This document shows positions 1-5,656 of a stretch of DNA of 6,014 bases, in pieces. Source of the DNA: Actinomycetota bacterium (GTDB taxonomy: Bacteria > Actinomycetota > Thermoleophilia > Solirubrobacterales > Solirubrobacteraceae); assembly GCA_009699915.1 (NCBI GenBank), contig WLNG01000093.1, positions 1 to 6,014 of the forward strand, given 5' to 3'. The notes under the pieces are model-generated. The model was not told the DNA's origin. It saw only the letters and a program-made list of their open reading frames with translations, and did not search any database. The stretch's first letter is position 1, and each line of letters begins with the position of its first letter. The position numbers and the translations under genes are program-made.

Positions 1-1
1 G

Positions 2-1108
2 ATCCTGCCCCCGGACGTCAACCTCTCCGACCACGAGTTCGTCGTCGTCGACGGCGACATCCGCTTCGGGCTCGACGCGGTCAAGGGTGTCGGGTACCAG
101 GCGGTCGAGGCGATCAAGCAGGCGCGGGCCGACAGCGGGCCGTTCGCCTCGATCTGGGACTTCTGCGCGCGGGTCGATTCGCGCCTGGTCAACAAGCGCG
201 CGATCGAGGCGCTGGTCAAGTGCGGCGCGTTCGGCTCCACCGGCGCCACGCGCAAGGGGATGCTCGCCGTGCTTGAGCAGGCGCAGGCGGCAGGCCAGCA
301 GTCCCAGCACGACGCGCAGATCGGGCAGGCGTCGATCTTCGACATGCTCGAGCCCGCCGCGGGCGGTGTGCAGCCGTCGCAGCGGCAGCCCGACCCTCCG
401 ATCCCGCTCGACGAGTTCGATCAGCGCGAGCTGCTGGCCGTTGAGAAGGAGGCGATCGGGCTCTTCATCTCGACGCATCCGCTCAAGGAGGTGCGCGAGG
501 CGCTCGACGACGCCGTTGACTGCACGCTCGATCAGCTCGCCGAGCGCCGCGACGGCGACCGCGTCACGGTCGGGGGGATCATCACCTCCGCCAAACGGAT
601 CCGCACGAAGTCGGGATCCCACATGATGTTCGCGGGGCTCGGTGATCTACAGGGCGAGATCGAACTGCTGCTCTTCGAGAAGGTCCTCAACGACAATGAG
701 CAGCTGCTCGTCGTCGACGAGATGGTGCTGGTCAGCGGTCGCGTTGACCACAAGGACAAGCAGAAGACCGTGCTCGTCGTGCAGCGCGTCGAACGCTTCG
801 AGCCCAGCGCCGAGCAGGTCGAGGCCGCGCGCGAGCGCGCCGCCGCAAGCCCGCAGGGCCCGCAGCCGCTGCGCCTGCACGTTGACGCGACGGCCGGGGG
901 CGTCTCGGCGCGCCTGATCGAGGATCTCAAGCATGTGCTCGCAAACCACGCAGGCGAGAGCGAGGTCGTGCTCAACATCGTCACCAGCGCGGGGGCGAGG
1001 ACGCTGCGCTTCGGTGATGGCTATCGCGTCGCGCCCACGCCTTCGCTGCGTGCCGAGCTCGAGCACATTCTCGGGCCGGCGGCACTGCGCGCCGCCGCGG
1101 CGGCCTGA
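2..1108 (+). CDS. dnaE: DNA polymerase III alpha subunit, C-terminal part (5' end outside window)
   Basis: This is the catalytic subunit of the replicative DNA polymerase III holoenzyme, acting at the replication fork. The reading frame is open from base 2 and gives 368 codons before TGA; the PHP and polymerase palm domains lie upstream of the window. The opening ILPPDVNLSD, then FGLDAVKGVG and the NKRAIEALVKCGAF stretch, are typical of the end of the fingers region and the helix-hairpin-helix part. A QASIFDM motif (fragment residues 109-115) matches the internal beta-clamp binding site. An OB-fold follows from about residue 187 (RVTVGGIITSAKR...), and a tau-binding-type C-terminal domain ends at ...LEHILGPAAL plus an alanine tail. 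The stop lies three bases from the stop of the convergent nfo gene, with no room for a separate terminator. Identification is secure; whether it is DnaE1 or the mutagenic DnaE2 cannot be proved from the tail, but the clamp motif and complete OB-fold fit the replicative form. Confidence 0.96.
   Translation: MLPPDVNLSDHEFVVVDGDIRFGLDAVKGVGYQAVEAIKQARADSGPFASIWDFCARVDSRLVNKRAIEALVKCGAFGSTGATRKGMLAVLEQAQAAGQQSQHDAQIGQASIFDMLEPAAGGVQPSQRQPDPPIPLDEFDQRELLAVEKEAIGLFISTHPLKEVREALDDAVDCTLDQLAERRDGDRVTVGGIITSAKRIRTKSGSHMMFAGLGDLQGEIELLLFEKVLNDNEQLLVVDEMVLVSGRVDHKDKQKTVLVVQRVERFEPSAEQVEAARERAAASPQGPQPLRLHVDATAGGVSARLIEDLKHVLANHAGESEVVLNIVTSAGARTLRFGDGYRVAPTPSLRAELEHILGPAALRAAAAA
326..340 (+). other. Beta-clamp binding motif of DnaE
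   Basis: These codons encode QASIF (followed by DML). This fits the QxxxF-type clamp-binding consensus and sits between the helix-hairpin-helix region and the OB-fold, where the internal clamp motif of bacterial alpha subunits lies. The motif is seen; its function is inferred from the family. Confidence 0.6.
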
Positions 1109-1111
1109 CGG

Positions 1112-1972
1112 TCACGCCCGCGCGGCGAGGCCCTCCTCGCGCAGCCGGGCGCAGAGCGCGAGCTCCTCTGCCGGCGGACCTTTGCGGTCGGGTCCGGGTG
1201 TCTCCAGCACGCACGGGAGCTCCTGGAAGCGCGGTTCGCTGAGGACGACCCGCGCCCCCTCAAGGCCGAGCTCTCCCTGTCCGATGTCGGCGTGGCGATC
1301 CCGATTGGAGCCGAGCGGGAACTGGCTGTCGTTCAGGTGCAGCGAGCCCAGACGGCCGGGTCCGACGGCGCGCTCGCAGTCGTCCAGCGCCATCGTCAGC
1401 GCCTCGGCAGTGCGGATCTCGATCCCGGAGGCCAGCAGGTGGCAGGAGTCCAGGCAGATCCCGAGCCGAGCATCGCCGCCTGCGGCCTCGATCAGGCCGG
1501 CGAGCTCGTCCCACGAACGCCCGAGCGTGCCGCCGGCGCCCGCGGTGTTCTCCAGGTGCAGCGCGCAGCGCTCGGACTGCGCGAGCGCCTCGCGAATCAC
1601 GGCGCCAGCGCGCTCGATCGCCGGGCCCACCTCTCCGGTCTTCGCCGAGCCGGGGTGCAGGACGACGGCCGTCGCGCCGAGCGCATCGCCCGCCTGCAAT
1701 GAGGCGCTGAGTGAGGTCAGGGTCTTCGCGCGGATCTCCGGATCCTCGCTGGCGGCGTTCAGCAGATAGACCGCGTGGATCAGCAGCGCGTCGATCTCGC
1801 TGGCCTGCGCCGCGTCCCGGTACTCAGCGATCTGCTCGGCGGAATAGACGGTCGGCTTCCAGGCGCGCGGGTTCTGGTTGAAGATCTGGATCGAGCGCGC
1901 TCCGAGCGCGCTACCGCGCTCGATCGCCTTCGCAGGACCACCGGCAGGGGAGACGTGGGCACCGATCAGCAT
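1112..1972 (-). CDS. nfo: Endonuclease IV (AP endonuclease, Nfo)
   Basis: The 286-residue product is a zinc-dependent apurinic/apyrimidinic endonuclease of base-excision repair. It cuts DNA 5' to abasic sites and removes 3' blocking groups. It is a TIM-barrel protein of normal family length (E. coli Nfo is about 285). All nine residues equivalent to the E. coli trinuclear zinc ligands are present: H66, H106, E141, D175, H178, H212, D225, H227 and E257, in motifs IHAVYLLN, VLHPGS, LENTAG, CLDSCH, LHLNDS, DRHADIGQG and VLETPG. The start chosen begins MLIGAHVSPAGG, the conserved N-terminus. The frame stays open far upstream, but that stretch is antisense to gltX and lacks homology. No good Shine-Dalgarno precedes the ATG (bases upstream read CTCTGCGCACCC), so initiation may be leaderless or SD-independent. 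It converges with dnaE and diverges from gltX. Confidence 0.97.
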   Translation of the reverse strand: MLIGAHVSPAGGPAKAIERGSALGARSIQIFNQNPRAWKPTVYSAEQIAEYRDAAQASEIDALLIHAVYLLNAASEDPEIRAKTLTSLSASLQAGDALGATAVVLHPGSAKTGEVGPAIERAGAVIREALAQSERCALHLENTAGAGGTLGRSWDELAGLIEAAGGDARLGICLDSCHLLASGIEIRTAEALTMALDDCERAVGPGRLGSLHLNDSQFPLGSNRDRHADIGQGELGLEGARVVLSEPRFQELPCVLETPGPDRKGPPAEELALCARLREEGLAARA

Positions 1973-2005
1973 GGGTGCGCAGAGGGGTTCGCGTTTGTCA
2001 TTCCC

Positions 2006-2011
2006 TAGATT
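2006..2011 (+). promoter_or_regulatory. Candidate -10 element for a leaderless gltX mRNA
   Basis: TAGATT fits the actinobacterial TANNNT -10 pattern and ends nine bases before the gltX ATG. A transcript starting about seven bases downstream would begin within three bases of the start codon. There is no Shine-Dalgarno before gltX (bases read ATTCCTACCGGT), which agrees with leaderless translation. No convincing -35 box is seen at the normal spacing. One short motif in a 48-base divergent gap is weak evidence. Confidence 0.35.
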
Positions 2012-2020
2012 CCTACCGGT

Positions 2021-3349
2021 ATGCGTGTCCGCTTCGCTCCCAGCCCCACCGGGCAGCTCCACATCGGGGGGGCGCGAACGGCGCTCTACAACTGGCTTGC
2101 GGCACGCGGCGCGGGCGGCCGGATGGTGCTGCGAATCGAGGACACCGACCGCGAGCGCTCGACACCAGAGAACGTTGCGCACATCCTCGAGGCGCTGCGC
2201 TGGCTCGAGCTTGACTGGGACGAGGGCCCGATCTCCCAGAACGATGCACTCGAGCGCCACCGGCTTGTGATCGAGCGGCTGCTGGAGGAGGGCAAGGCCT
2301 ACCGCACGAGCGCCACGGGCGACGACGTGCGCGCGTGGAAAGAGGTCCATGGCGCCGACCGCGGCTACCGCGGCACCGACGAACGCGACGGCGCAGTGCG
2401 CCTGCGCGTTCCCGACGAAGGCGCGACGGTCGTCCACGACATGATCCGCGGCGACACCATCTTCCAGCACGTGCATCTCGACGATCCCGTGATCGCCCGC
2501 GCCGATGGCAGCCCGCTCTACAACCTCGCGGTCGCCGTCGATGACCACGACGCCGAGATCACGCACGTGATCCGCGGGGAAGACCACATCTCCAACACGC
2601 CCAAGCAGCTGCTCGTGCTGGAGGCGATCGGCGCTCCGAAGCCGGTCTACGCGCACCTGCCGTTGCTGCATGGCGCAGACGGGGCGAAGCTCTCCAAGCG
2701 CCATGGGGCCGCGTCGGTCCAGGAGCTGCGCGACGCCGGCTATCTCCCGGAGGCCGTGCGCAACTATCTCGCGCTGCTCGGCTGGGGGGATCAGGACGAC
2801 GAGACGGTGATCAGCACGCCCGACCTGATCGAGCGTTTCGACGTCTCGCGTGTCTCAAAGAACCCCGCTCGCTTCGACGAGCAGAAGCTGCGCTGGATCA
2901 ACGGGCGCCATCTGCGCGAGCTCGGGACCGCCGAGCTCACCACGCGTCTGGAGACGTTCACCGGCCACGAGGGGCTTGCTCCCGCGGTGGCGATCTCCGA
3001 GGAGAAGATCCAGACGCTCGCCGACTTCTGGCCGCTCTGCGGGTTCATCTGGGACGGGCCCACAGACGATCCGGCGGCCCGCGAACGCTGGCTTGATGAA
3101 GCCGGCTTGATCGCGGTCTCCGATGCCCGCGCGGCGCTGGCGTTGGTGACCGACGACCAGTGGTCCGCCGATGCGATCGAGGAAGCTCTGGGTGCCGTGC
3201 TCCAGGCGCGCGACATCAAGCCGAAGCAGCTCTATCAGCCGTTGCGCGTGGCGGTCGCCGGCACGCCTGTCTCACCGGGGATCTTCGAGACCCTCGCCGT
3301 GCTCGGGCGTTCAGAGGTGCTGCACCGCCTCGACGCCGCGGCTGCCTGA
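2021..3349 (+). CDS. gltX: Glutamyl-tRNA synthetase (class I)
   Basis: This cytoplasmic enzyme activates glutamate with ATP and loads it onto tRNA(Glu). The 442-residue protein begins MRVRFAPSPTGQLHIGGART, with the HIGH-class motif as HIGG at residues 14-17. The KMSKS loop is KLSKR at 223-227, followed by HGA. KLRWINGRHL at about 289-298 marks the end of the catalytic core. The C-terminal anticodon-binding region closes with the family signature LYQPLRVAVAGTPVSPGIFETLAVLGRSEVLHRL (split here as seen around residues 401-437). Presence of that region excludes the short GluQ-RS paralog. It is somewhat shorter than the usual 460-490 residues. The shortening falls after AYRT (near residue 95), where many GluRS carry a cysteine-containing YCYC...YDGRCR segment; here it is a compact, cysteine-free GADRGYRGTDERDG segment. 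Whether it also charges tRNA(Gln) cannot be judged. The ATG is fixed by the conserved N-terminus. Confidence 0.98.
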   Translation: MRVRFAPSPTGQLHIGGARTALYNWLAARGAGGRMVLRIEDTDRERSTPENVAHILEALRWLELDWDEGPISQNDALERHRLVIERLLEEGKAYRTSATGDDVRAWKEVHGADRGYRGTDERDGAVRLRVPDEGATVVHDMIRGDTIFQHVHLDDPVIARADGSPLYNLAVAVDDHDAEITHVIRGEDHISNTPKQLLVLEAIGAPKPVYAHLPLLHGADGAKLSKRHGAASVQELRDAGYLPEAVRNYLALLGWGDQDDETVISTPDLIERFDVSRVSKNPARFDEQKLRWINGRHLRELGTAELTTRLETFTGHEGLAPAVAISEEKIQTLADFWPLCGFIWDGPTDDPAARERWLDEAGLIAVSDARAALALVTDDQWSADAIEEALGAVLQARDIKPKQLYQPLRVAVAGTPVSPGIFETLAVLGRSEVLHRLDAAAA

Positions 3350-3375
3350 ACAGGGCATTCCTCCTCGCAGCGCGC

Positions 3376-3394
3376 GTTACGTGCGCTACGTCAC
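3376..3394. promoter_or_regulatory. Interrupted ACGT palindrome upstream of the HDOD-LuxR gene
   Basis: GTTACGT and ACGTCAC flank a 5-base centre (GCGCT). Six of the seven positions in each arm pair, so it is nearly dyad-symmetric. It lies 26 bases after gltX and about 90 bases before the next start codon, in the only sizeable gap between plus-strand chromosomal genes here. It could be an operator for a dimeric regulator, possibly the LuxR-type protein downstream. The symmetry is seen; the function is a guess. Confidence 0.3.
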
Positions 3395-3475
3395 ACAACG
3401 GCTCTCTCCCAGGGTGGACGATCAACCGATACCAGCGGTGAGTCGATCGGATGACCGGCTCAGCCAAAAGGAAGC

Positions 3476-3480
3476 AGGAG
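3476..3480 (+). promoter_or_regulatory. Ribosome binding site of the HDOD-LuxR gene
   Basis: AGGAG lies four bases before the ATG at 3485, a little close but acceptable. A second purine run, AAAAGGAAG, precedes it. This supports the chosen start, in contrast to gltX and nfo, which have no such site. Confidence 0.65.
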
Positions 3481-3484
3481 AGCC

Positions 3485-4567
3485 ATGTCCCAGTCCACCG
3501 CAGCACCCAAGCTCCGTGTCGCAAAGGTCGGCGAGCCGCCGGTCCGCAGCGAGGCGAGCGGCGGCAGCCGTCTGGCGGCGGCGTTCGAGGCGCTCGACGA
3601 CTTTCCGGCGCTCTGCGAGTCGCGTGATCGCGTGATCCAGCTCGTCGGGGACGACCCAACCGTCTCCGCGCGCCTGATCGGCGCGGTCGAAAGCGATGTG
3701 GCACTCGTCGTCGCTGTCCTGCGCGCCGCCAACGGTCTGGACACTCCGCACGCCGGCCGCATCGACTCAGTCGTCCAGGCGGCGGGGATCCTCACGCCCG
3801 AGGGTGTCGCGGCGGTCGCGGGACGCACCCGCACGTTCGACTTTTTCGAGCGCACCGCCGTGTGGGAGGCGACCCCTGAGCGTCTGCGCCTGCATGCCGT
3901 GGCGACGCAGCACGCCGCCGCCCGCCTTGCGGACGAAGGTGGCTACGAGGACCGCGATCGCCTGATGGTCACCGCGCTGCTCCACGACATCGGCAAGCCC
4001 GTCCTGATGCACGCCTACGCCGGCTATCCGAACCAGGTCCATCAGGGCGCGCGCACGCCGGAGGAGCGCATCGAGCGCGAGCAGCGCGAGCTCGGCGTGG
4101 ATCACGCGCTGGTCGGCGGCGTGCTCGCACGGCGCTGGGGCCTGCCCGGCAACGTCGCGGCCGTCATCGAGCGCCACCACGCCGTCGACGCGACCGGCGA
4201 GGCAGCCTTCGTTCGGTTGGCCGACATGCTCGCCCACTACGCGCAGGGCGGTGGCGTCTGCGCACCGGAGATGCAGCGCTGCGCGGCAGCAATCGGGATC
4301 GACGAGGACAGCCTGCGCTCGGTGATGTTCGACCTTCCGTTCCCCGGGAGCGGTCGCCCGCGGCAGATGGAGCCCTGCCCGCTCTCCAACCGGGAGATGG
4401 ACGTCCTGCGGCTGCTCGCACAGGGCAAGGTCTACAAGCAGATCGCCCGTGATCTCGAGCTCTCCGCCAGCACCGTCCGCACCCATCTGCACAACGTCTA
4501 CGGGAAGCTTGGAGCCGTCGACCGTGCGCAGGCGGTGCTGATGGCAACCGAGAGCGGCTGGCTCTAG
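3485..4567 (+). CDS. HDOD/HD-domain protein with C-terminal LuxR-type helix-turn-helix
   Basis: This 360-residue soluble protein looks like a one-protein sensor-regulator. Residues of about 30-130 have the HDOD pattern (LDDFPALCESRDRVIQLVGDD..., then VLRAANG, then VQAAGILTPEGV). A region of about 145-235 follows with HD-type histidines: LLHDIGK puts the HD pair at H167/D168, with VDHALVGG (H207) and ERHHAVD (H231, H232). Residues 298-360 form a LuxR/GerE DNA-binding domain: LSNREMDVLRLLAQGK, then YKQIARDLELSASTVRTHLHNVYGKLGAVDRAQAVL. The N-terminal 28 residues look disordered. HDOD modules are usually protein-interaction or signalling parts; whether this one hydrolyses nucleotides is unknown. 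The fusion implies that an internal signal or partner controls transcription. It stands alone after a 135-base gap and overlaps the convergent VanZ gene at CTAG. Domain calls are firm; the ligand and target genes are unknown. Confidence 0.92.
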   Translation: MSQSTAAPKLRVAKVGEPPVRSEASGGSRLAAAFEALDDFPALCESRDRVIQLVGDDPTVSARLIGAVESDVALVVAVLRAANGLDTPHAGRIDSVVQAAGILTPEGVAAVAGRTRTFDFFERTAVWEATPERLRLHAVATQHAAARLADEGGYEDRDRLMVTALLHDIGKPVLMHAYAGYPNQVHQGARTPEERIEREQRELGVDHALVGGVLARRWGLPGNVAAVIERHHAVDATGEAAFVRLADMLAHYAQGGGVCAPEMQRCAAAIGIDEDSLRSVMFDLPFPGSGRPRQMEPCPLSNREMDVLRLLAQGKVYKQIARDLELSASTVRTHLHNVYGKLGAVDRAQAVLMATESGWL

Positions 4568-4935
4568 CCGCGCGCCGCGCTGGAGGTCCGGCGCGACCAG
4601 AGCCACCAGGCCAGCAGGACGCCGCCGCCGTCGATGAAGACGTCGACCGGCGTGCCGTGGCGGCCGGGAACGAACCCCTGGTGGAGCTCGTCGGTCACCG
4701 CGTAGGCGACGGCGATCAGCGCAGCGGGCAGGCAGCGCCCGTTGAGCGCGCGCATCCACAGCAGGAAGAGCAGCGCGTATGACGCCATGTGCACGAGCTT
4801 GCGCCCGATCGCGTCCGCCACGCCGAGCCCGGAATTGAGGTCCGGCTGCGCGCTGAGCGCGAAGATCACGCCCATCACGAGGACCGGCGGACCGAAGCGC
4901 CACAGAAGGCCGGGCAGGGAGCGGCTGCGTGCCAT
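4564..4935 (-). CDS. VanZ-family membrane protein
   Basis: This is a small 123-residue integral membrane protein. Hydrophobic segments lie at about 11-29, 47-64, 69-81 and 97-113. VanZ-family features are visible: FALSAQP at 25-31, RKLVHMASYALLF at 45-57, and the conserved cluster DELHQGFVPGRHGTPVDV at 82-99 with D82, E83, H85, Q86, R92 and D98. VanZ is named for a teicoplanin-resistance accessory gene of enterococci, but single-domain relatives occur widely without resistance genes, and their biochemical role is unknown; no van genes are present here. The start at 4935 gives a short basic N-terminus (MARSRS) before the first membrane segment, as expected. No Shine-Dalgarno is visible upstream. 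Its stop TAG shares bases with the stop of the HDOD-LuxR gene, and its start lies 29 bases from the divergent Rrf2 gene. Confidence 0.88.
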   Translation of the reverse strand: MARSRSLPGLLWRFGPPVLVMGVIFALSAQPDLNSGLGVADAIGRKLVHMASYALLFLLWMRALNGRCLPAALIAVAYAVTDELHQGFVPGRHGTPVDVFIDGGGVLLAWWLWSRRTSSAARG

Positions 4936-4964
4936 AGGATCGTCGGCGAGAGTAGAGCCGCCAG
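4936..4964. promoter_or_regulatory. Divergent 29-base gap with possible facing -10 elements
   Basis: The start codons of the VanZ gene (minus) and the Rrf2 gene (plus) are separated by only 29 bases. On the plus strand TAGGAT (4935-4940) fits TANNNT and would give an 18-base leader for the Rrf2 gene. On the minus strand TACTCT (4954 down to 4949) also fits and would give a leader of about seven bases for the VanZ gene. If both are used, the promoters overlap and one bound Rrf2 dimer could block both. GGCG at 4945-4948 and CGCC at 4959-4962 form a weak inverted repeat, unremarkable at this GC. The motifs are short and unproved. Confidence 0.35.
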
Positions 4965-5354
4965 ATGATCTCGATCACCACCAAGTCTCCTTACGCGCTG
5001 CAGGCGCTCGCCGAGCTCGGGACCGCCGGAGCGGGCCCCGTCTCGATCGGCGAGCTCGCACGCCGCCGCCAGATCCCGCCCCAGTTCCTCGAGCAGCTCT
5101 TCGCGACGCTGCGTCGGGCCGGAATGCTGCGCAGCCAGCGCGGAGTCAAGGGCGGCTACAGCTTCGAGCGTCGGCCCGAGGAGATCACCGTGCTCGAGGT
5201 CGTCGAGCTGCTCGACGGCCCGCTCGGCCATGACAGCGAGGGCATCTTCGCCGACGCGGCTGCAGCAGCCCGCGACGTCCTCGCCACCACGACGATCGCC
5301 GACGTCATCGAGCGCGAGCGCGCCCAAGGCGGCTCCGCGATGTACTACATCTGA
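4965..5354 (+). CDS. Rrf2-family transcriptional regulator, CymR-like, without cysteines
   Basis: This 129-residue protein has an N-terminal winged helix-turn-helix. ISITTKSPYALQALAEL begins the domain, IPPQFLEQLFATLRRAGML (37-55) is the recognition region and SQRGVKGGY (57-65) the wing. These match the Rrf2 pattern closely. A dimerisation region follows from EVVELLDGP. There is no cysteine anywhere, so the three-cysteine Fe-S site of IscR, NsrR and RsrR is absent. The C-terminus AMYYI resembles the YMFYI end of Bacillus subtilis CymR, the cysteine-metabolism repressor that also lacks the cluster cysteines. A CymR-type role in sulfur or cysteine control is therefore possible, but no sulfur genes are adjacent. 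The ATG at 4965 is the conserved family start; only GAGAG-like purines precede it. Self-regulation, and control of the divergent VanZ gene, are plausible from the shared 29-base gap. Confidence 0.92.
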   Translation: MISITTKSPYALQALAELGTAGAGPVSIGELARRRQIPPQFLEQLFATLRRAGMLRSQRGVKGGYSFERRPEEITVLEVVELLDGPLGHDSEGIFADAAAAARDVLATTTIADVIERERAQGGSAMYYI

Positions 5355-5458
5355 TTCGGGGGTTTTGGCGATCCCGGGCCGCAGCGGGGTTTCTCAGGTG
5401 TTTGCAGGGGATTCGAGCGATTCGTGGAGAGCGCCTGAAAGCGTCTAGGGACACCCTG

Positions 5459-5480
5459 ACTGGCCCAAAACTGGCCCAAA
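5459..5480. repeat. Perfect 11-base tandem direct repeat (two copies)
   Basis: ACTGGCCCAAA occurs at 5459-5469 and again immediately at 5470-5480, followed by TGGG, so the second copy also forms a CCCA-AA-TGGG inverted repeat. Such tandem iterons can bind an excisionase, integrase or repressor, but two copies alone do not show this. Confidence 0.7.
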
Positions 5481-5570
5481 TGGGTCGTCGCGCAGACGCC
5501 GTAGGGGCGGTGGTCATCCCCCGTTAGACAATCTGAGCAGCTGGCCGCCGGCGCGGTGCAGGTGCGCGTC

Positions 5571-5633
5571 ATGGGCAAGACGACTCCGTGGCTCATCCGC
5601 CCGGTCGACCTCTCGAACCTGCGTGAGTCGTAG
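5571..5633 (+). CDS. Tiny ORF or remnant of a larger gene
   Basis: An ATG at 5571 opens a 20-residue frame containing TTPWLIRPVDLSNL, ending at TAG 5631-5633. The same frame is open back to 5505 (after TAG at 5502-5504), where it reads SEQLAAGAVQVRV before the ATG. AGGTG six bases before the ATG is a modest ribosome binding site. The end lies 23 bases before the next start codon, which is normal operon spacing. The pattern 'AAG-x-VQVRV-x-GKTTPWLIRPVDL' loosely recalls the wing and end of excisionase-type HTH domains (turn, basic strand, xWLIRxxDL). It may therefore be the tail of a truncated Xis-like gene. This resemblance is by eye and weak; it could also be chance. Confidence 0.25.
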   Translation: MGKTTPWLIRPVDLSNLRES

Positions 5634-5643
5634 GAGAGCACGC

Positions 5644-5648
5644 AGGAG
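5644..5648 (+). promoter_or_regulatory. Strong Shine-Dalgarno of the 92-residue ORF
   Basis: AGGAG with an eight-base spacer to the ATG at 5657 is the best placed ribosome binding site in the window. It is the main reason for accepting the following ORF as a gene. Confidence 0.7.
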
Positions 5649-5656
5649 TTGGCGCG

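Larger units (their letters stand above)
5355..5656. other. 302-base stretch without a recognisable gene
   Basis: After the Rrf2 stop there is no convincing coding sequence on either strand until 5657. Visible content: a perfect 11-base tandem repeat (5459-5480), a short palindrome CCCAAATGGG (5474-5483 or nearby), and a tiny ORF ending at 5633. GC is about 63% over 5341-5580, lower than the neighbouring genes. All three plus frames contain stops (for example TAG at 5444 and 5502). The stretch could be the boundary of an inserted element, decayed coding sequence, or a promoter region for the accessory genes downstream. No tRNA, CRISPR repeat or convincing terminator is seen. Confidence 0.5.

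Noticed and set aside
1973..2704. Upstream in-frame extension of nfo to a 530-residue protein
   Set aside because: It lies antisense to gltX, has no family features, and the conserved Nfo N-terminus begins exactly at MLIGAHVSPAGG (1972). It is a high-GC shadow.
4564..4935. Glycopeptide resistance locus implied by VanZ
   Set aside because: Only the single-domain membrane protein is present, with no ligase, dehydrogenase or dipeptidase genes. The family is common outside resistance clusters.
3767..4984. 405-residue minus-strand open frame
   Set aside because: It covers the HDOD-LuxR gene in antisense and the VanZ gene in a different frame. Its composition is arginine/alanine-rich noise typical of shadows.
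5373..5393. Rho-independent terminator after the Rrf2 gene (CCCG-N8-CGGG then GTTTCTC)
   Set aside because: The stem is only four base pairs with a large loop and an interrupted T run.
5405..5421. tRNA T-arm-like GGGGATTCGAGC (TCGAATCCCC on the other strand), as a tRNA fragment or att site
   Set aside because: The T-stem does not pair, and no acceptor, anticodon or D-arm accompanies it. A ten-base match is expected by chance.
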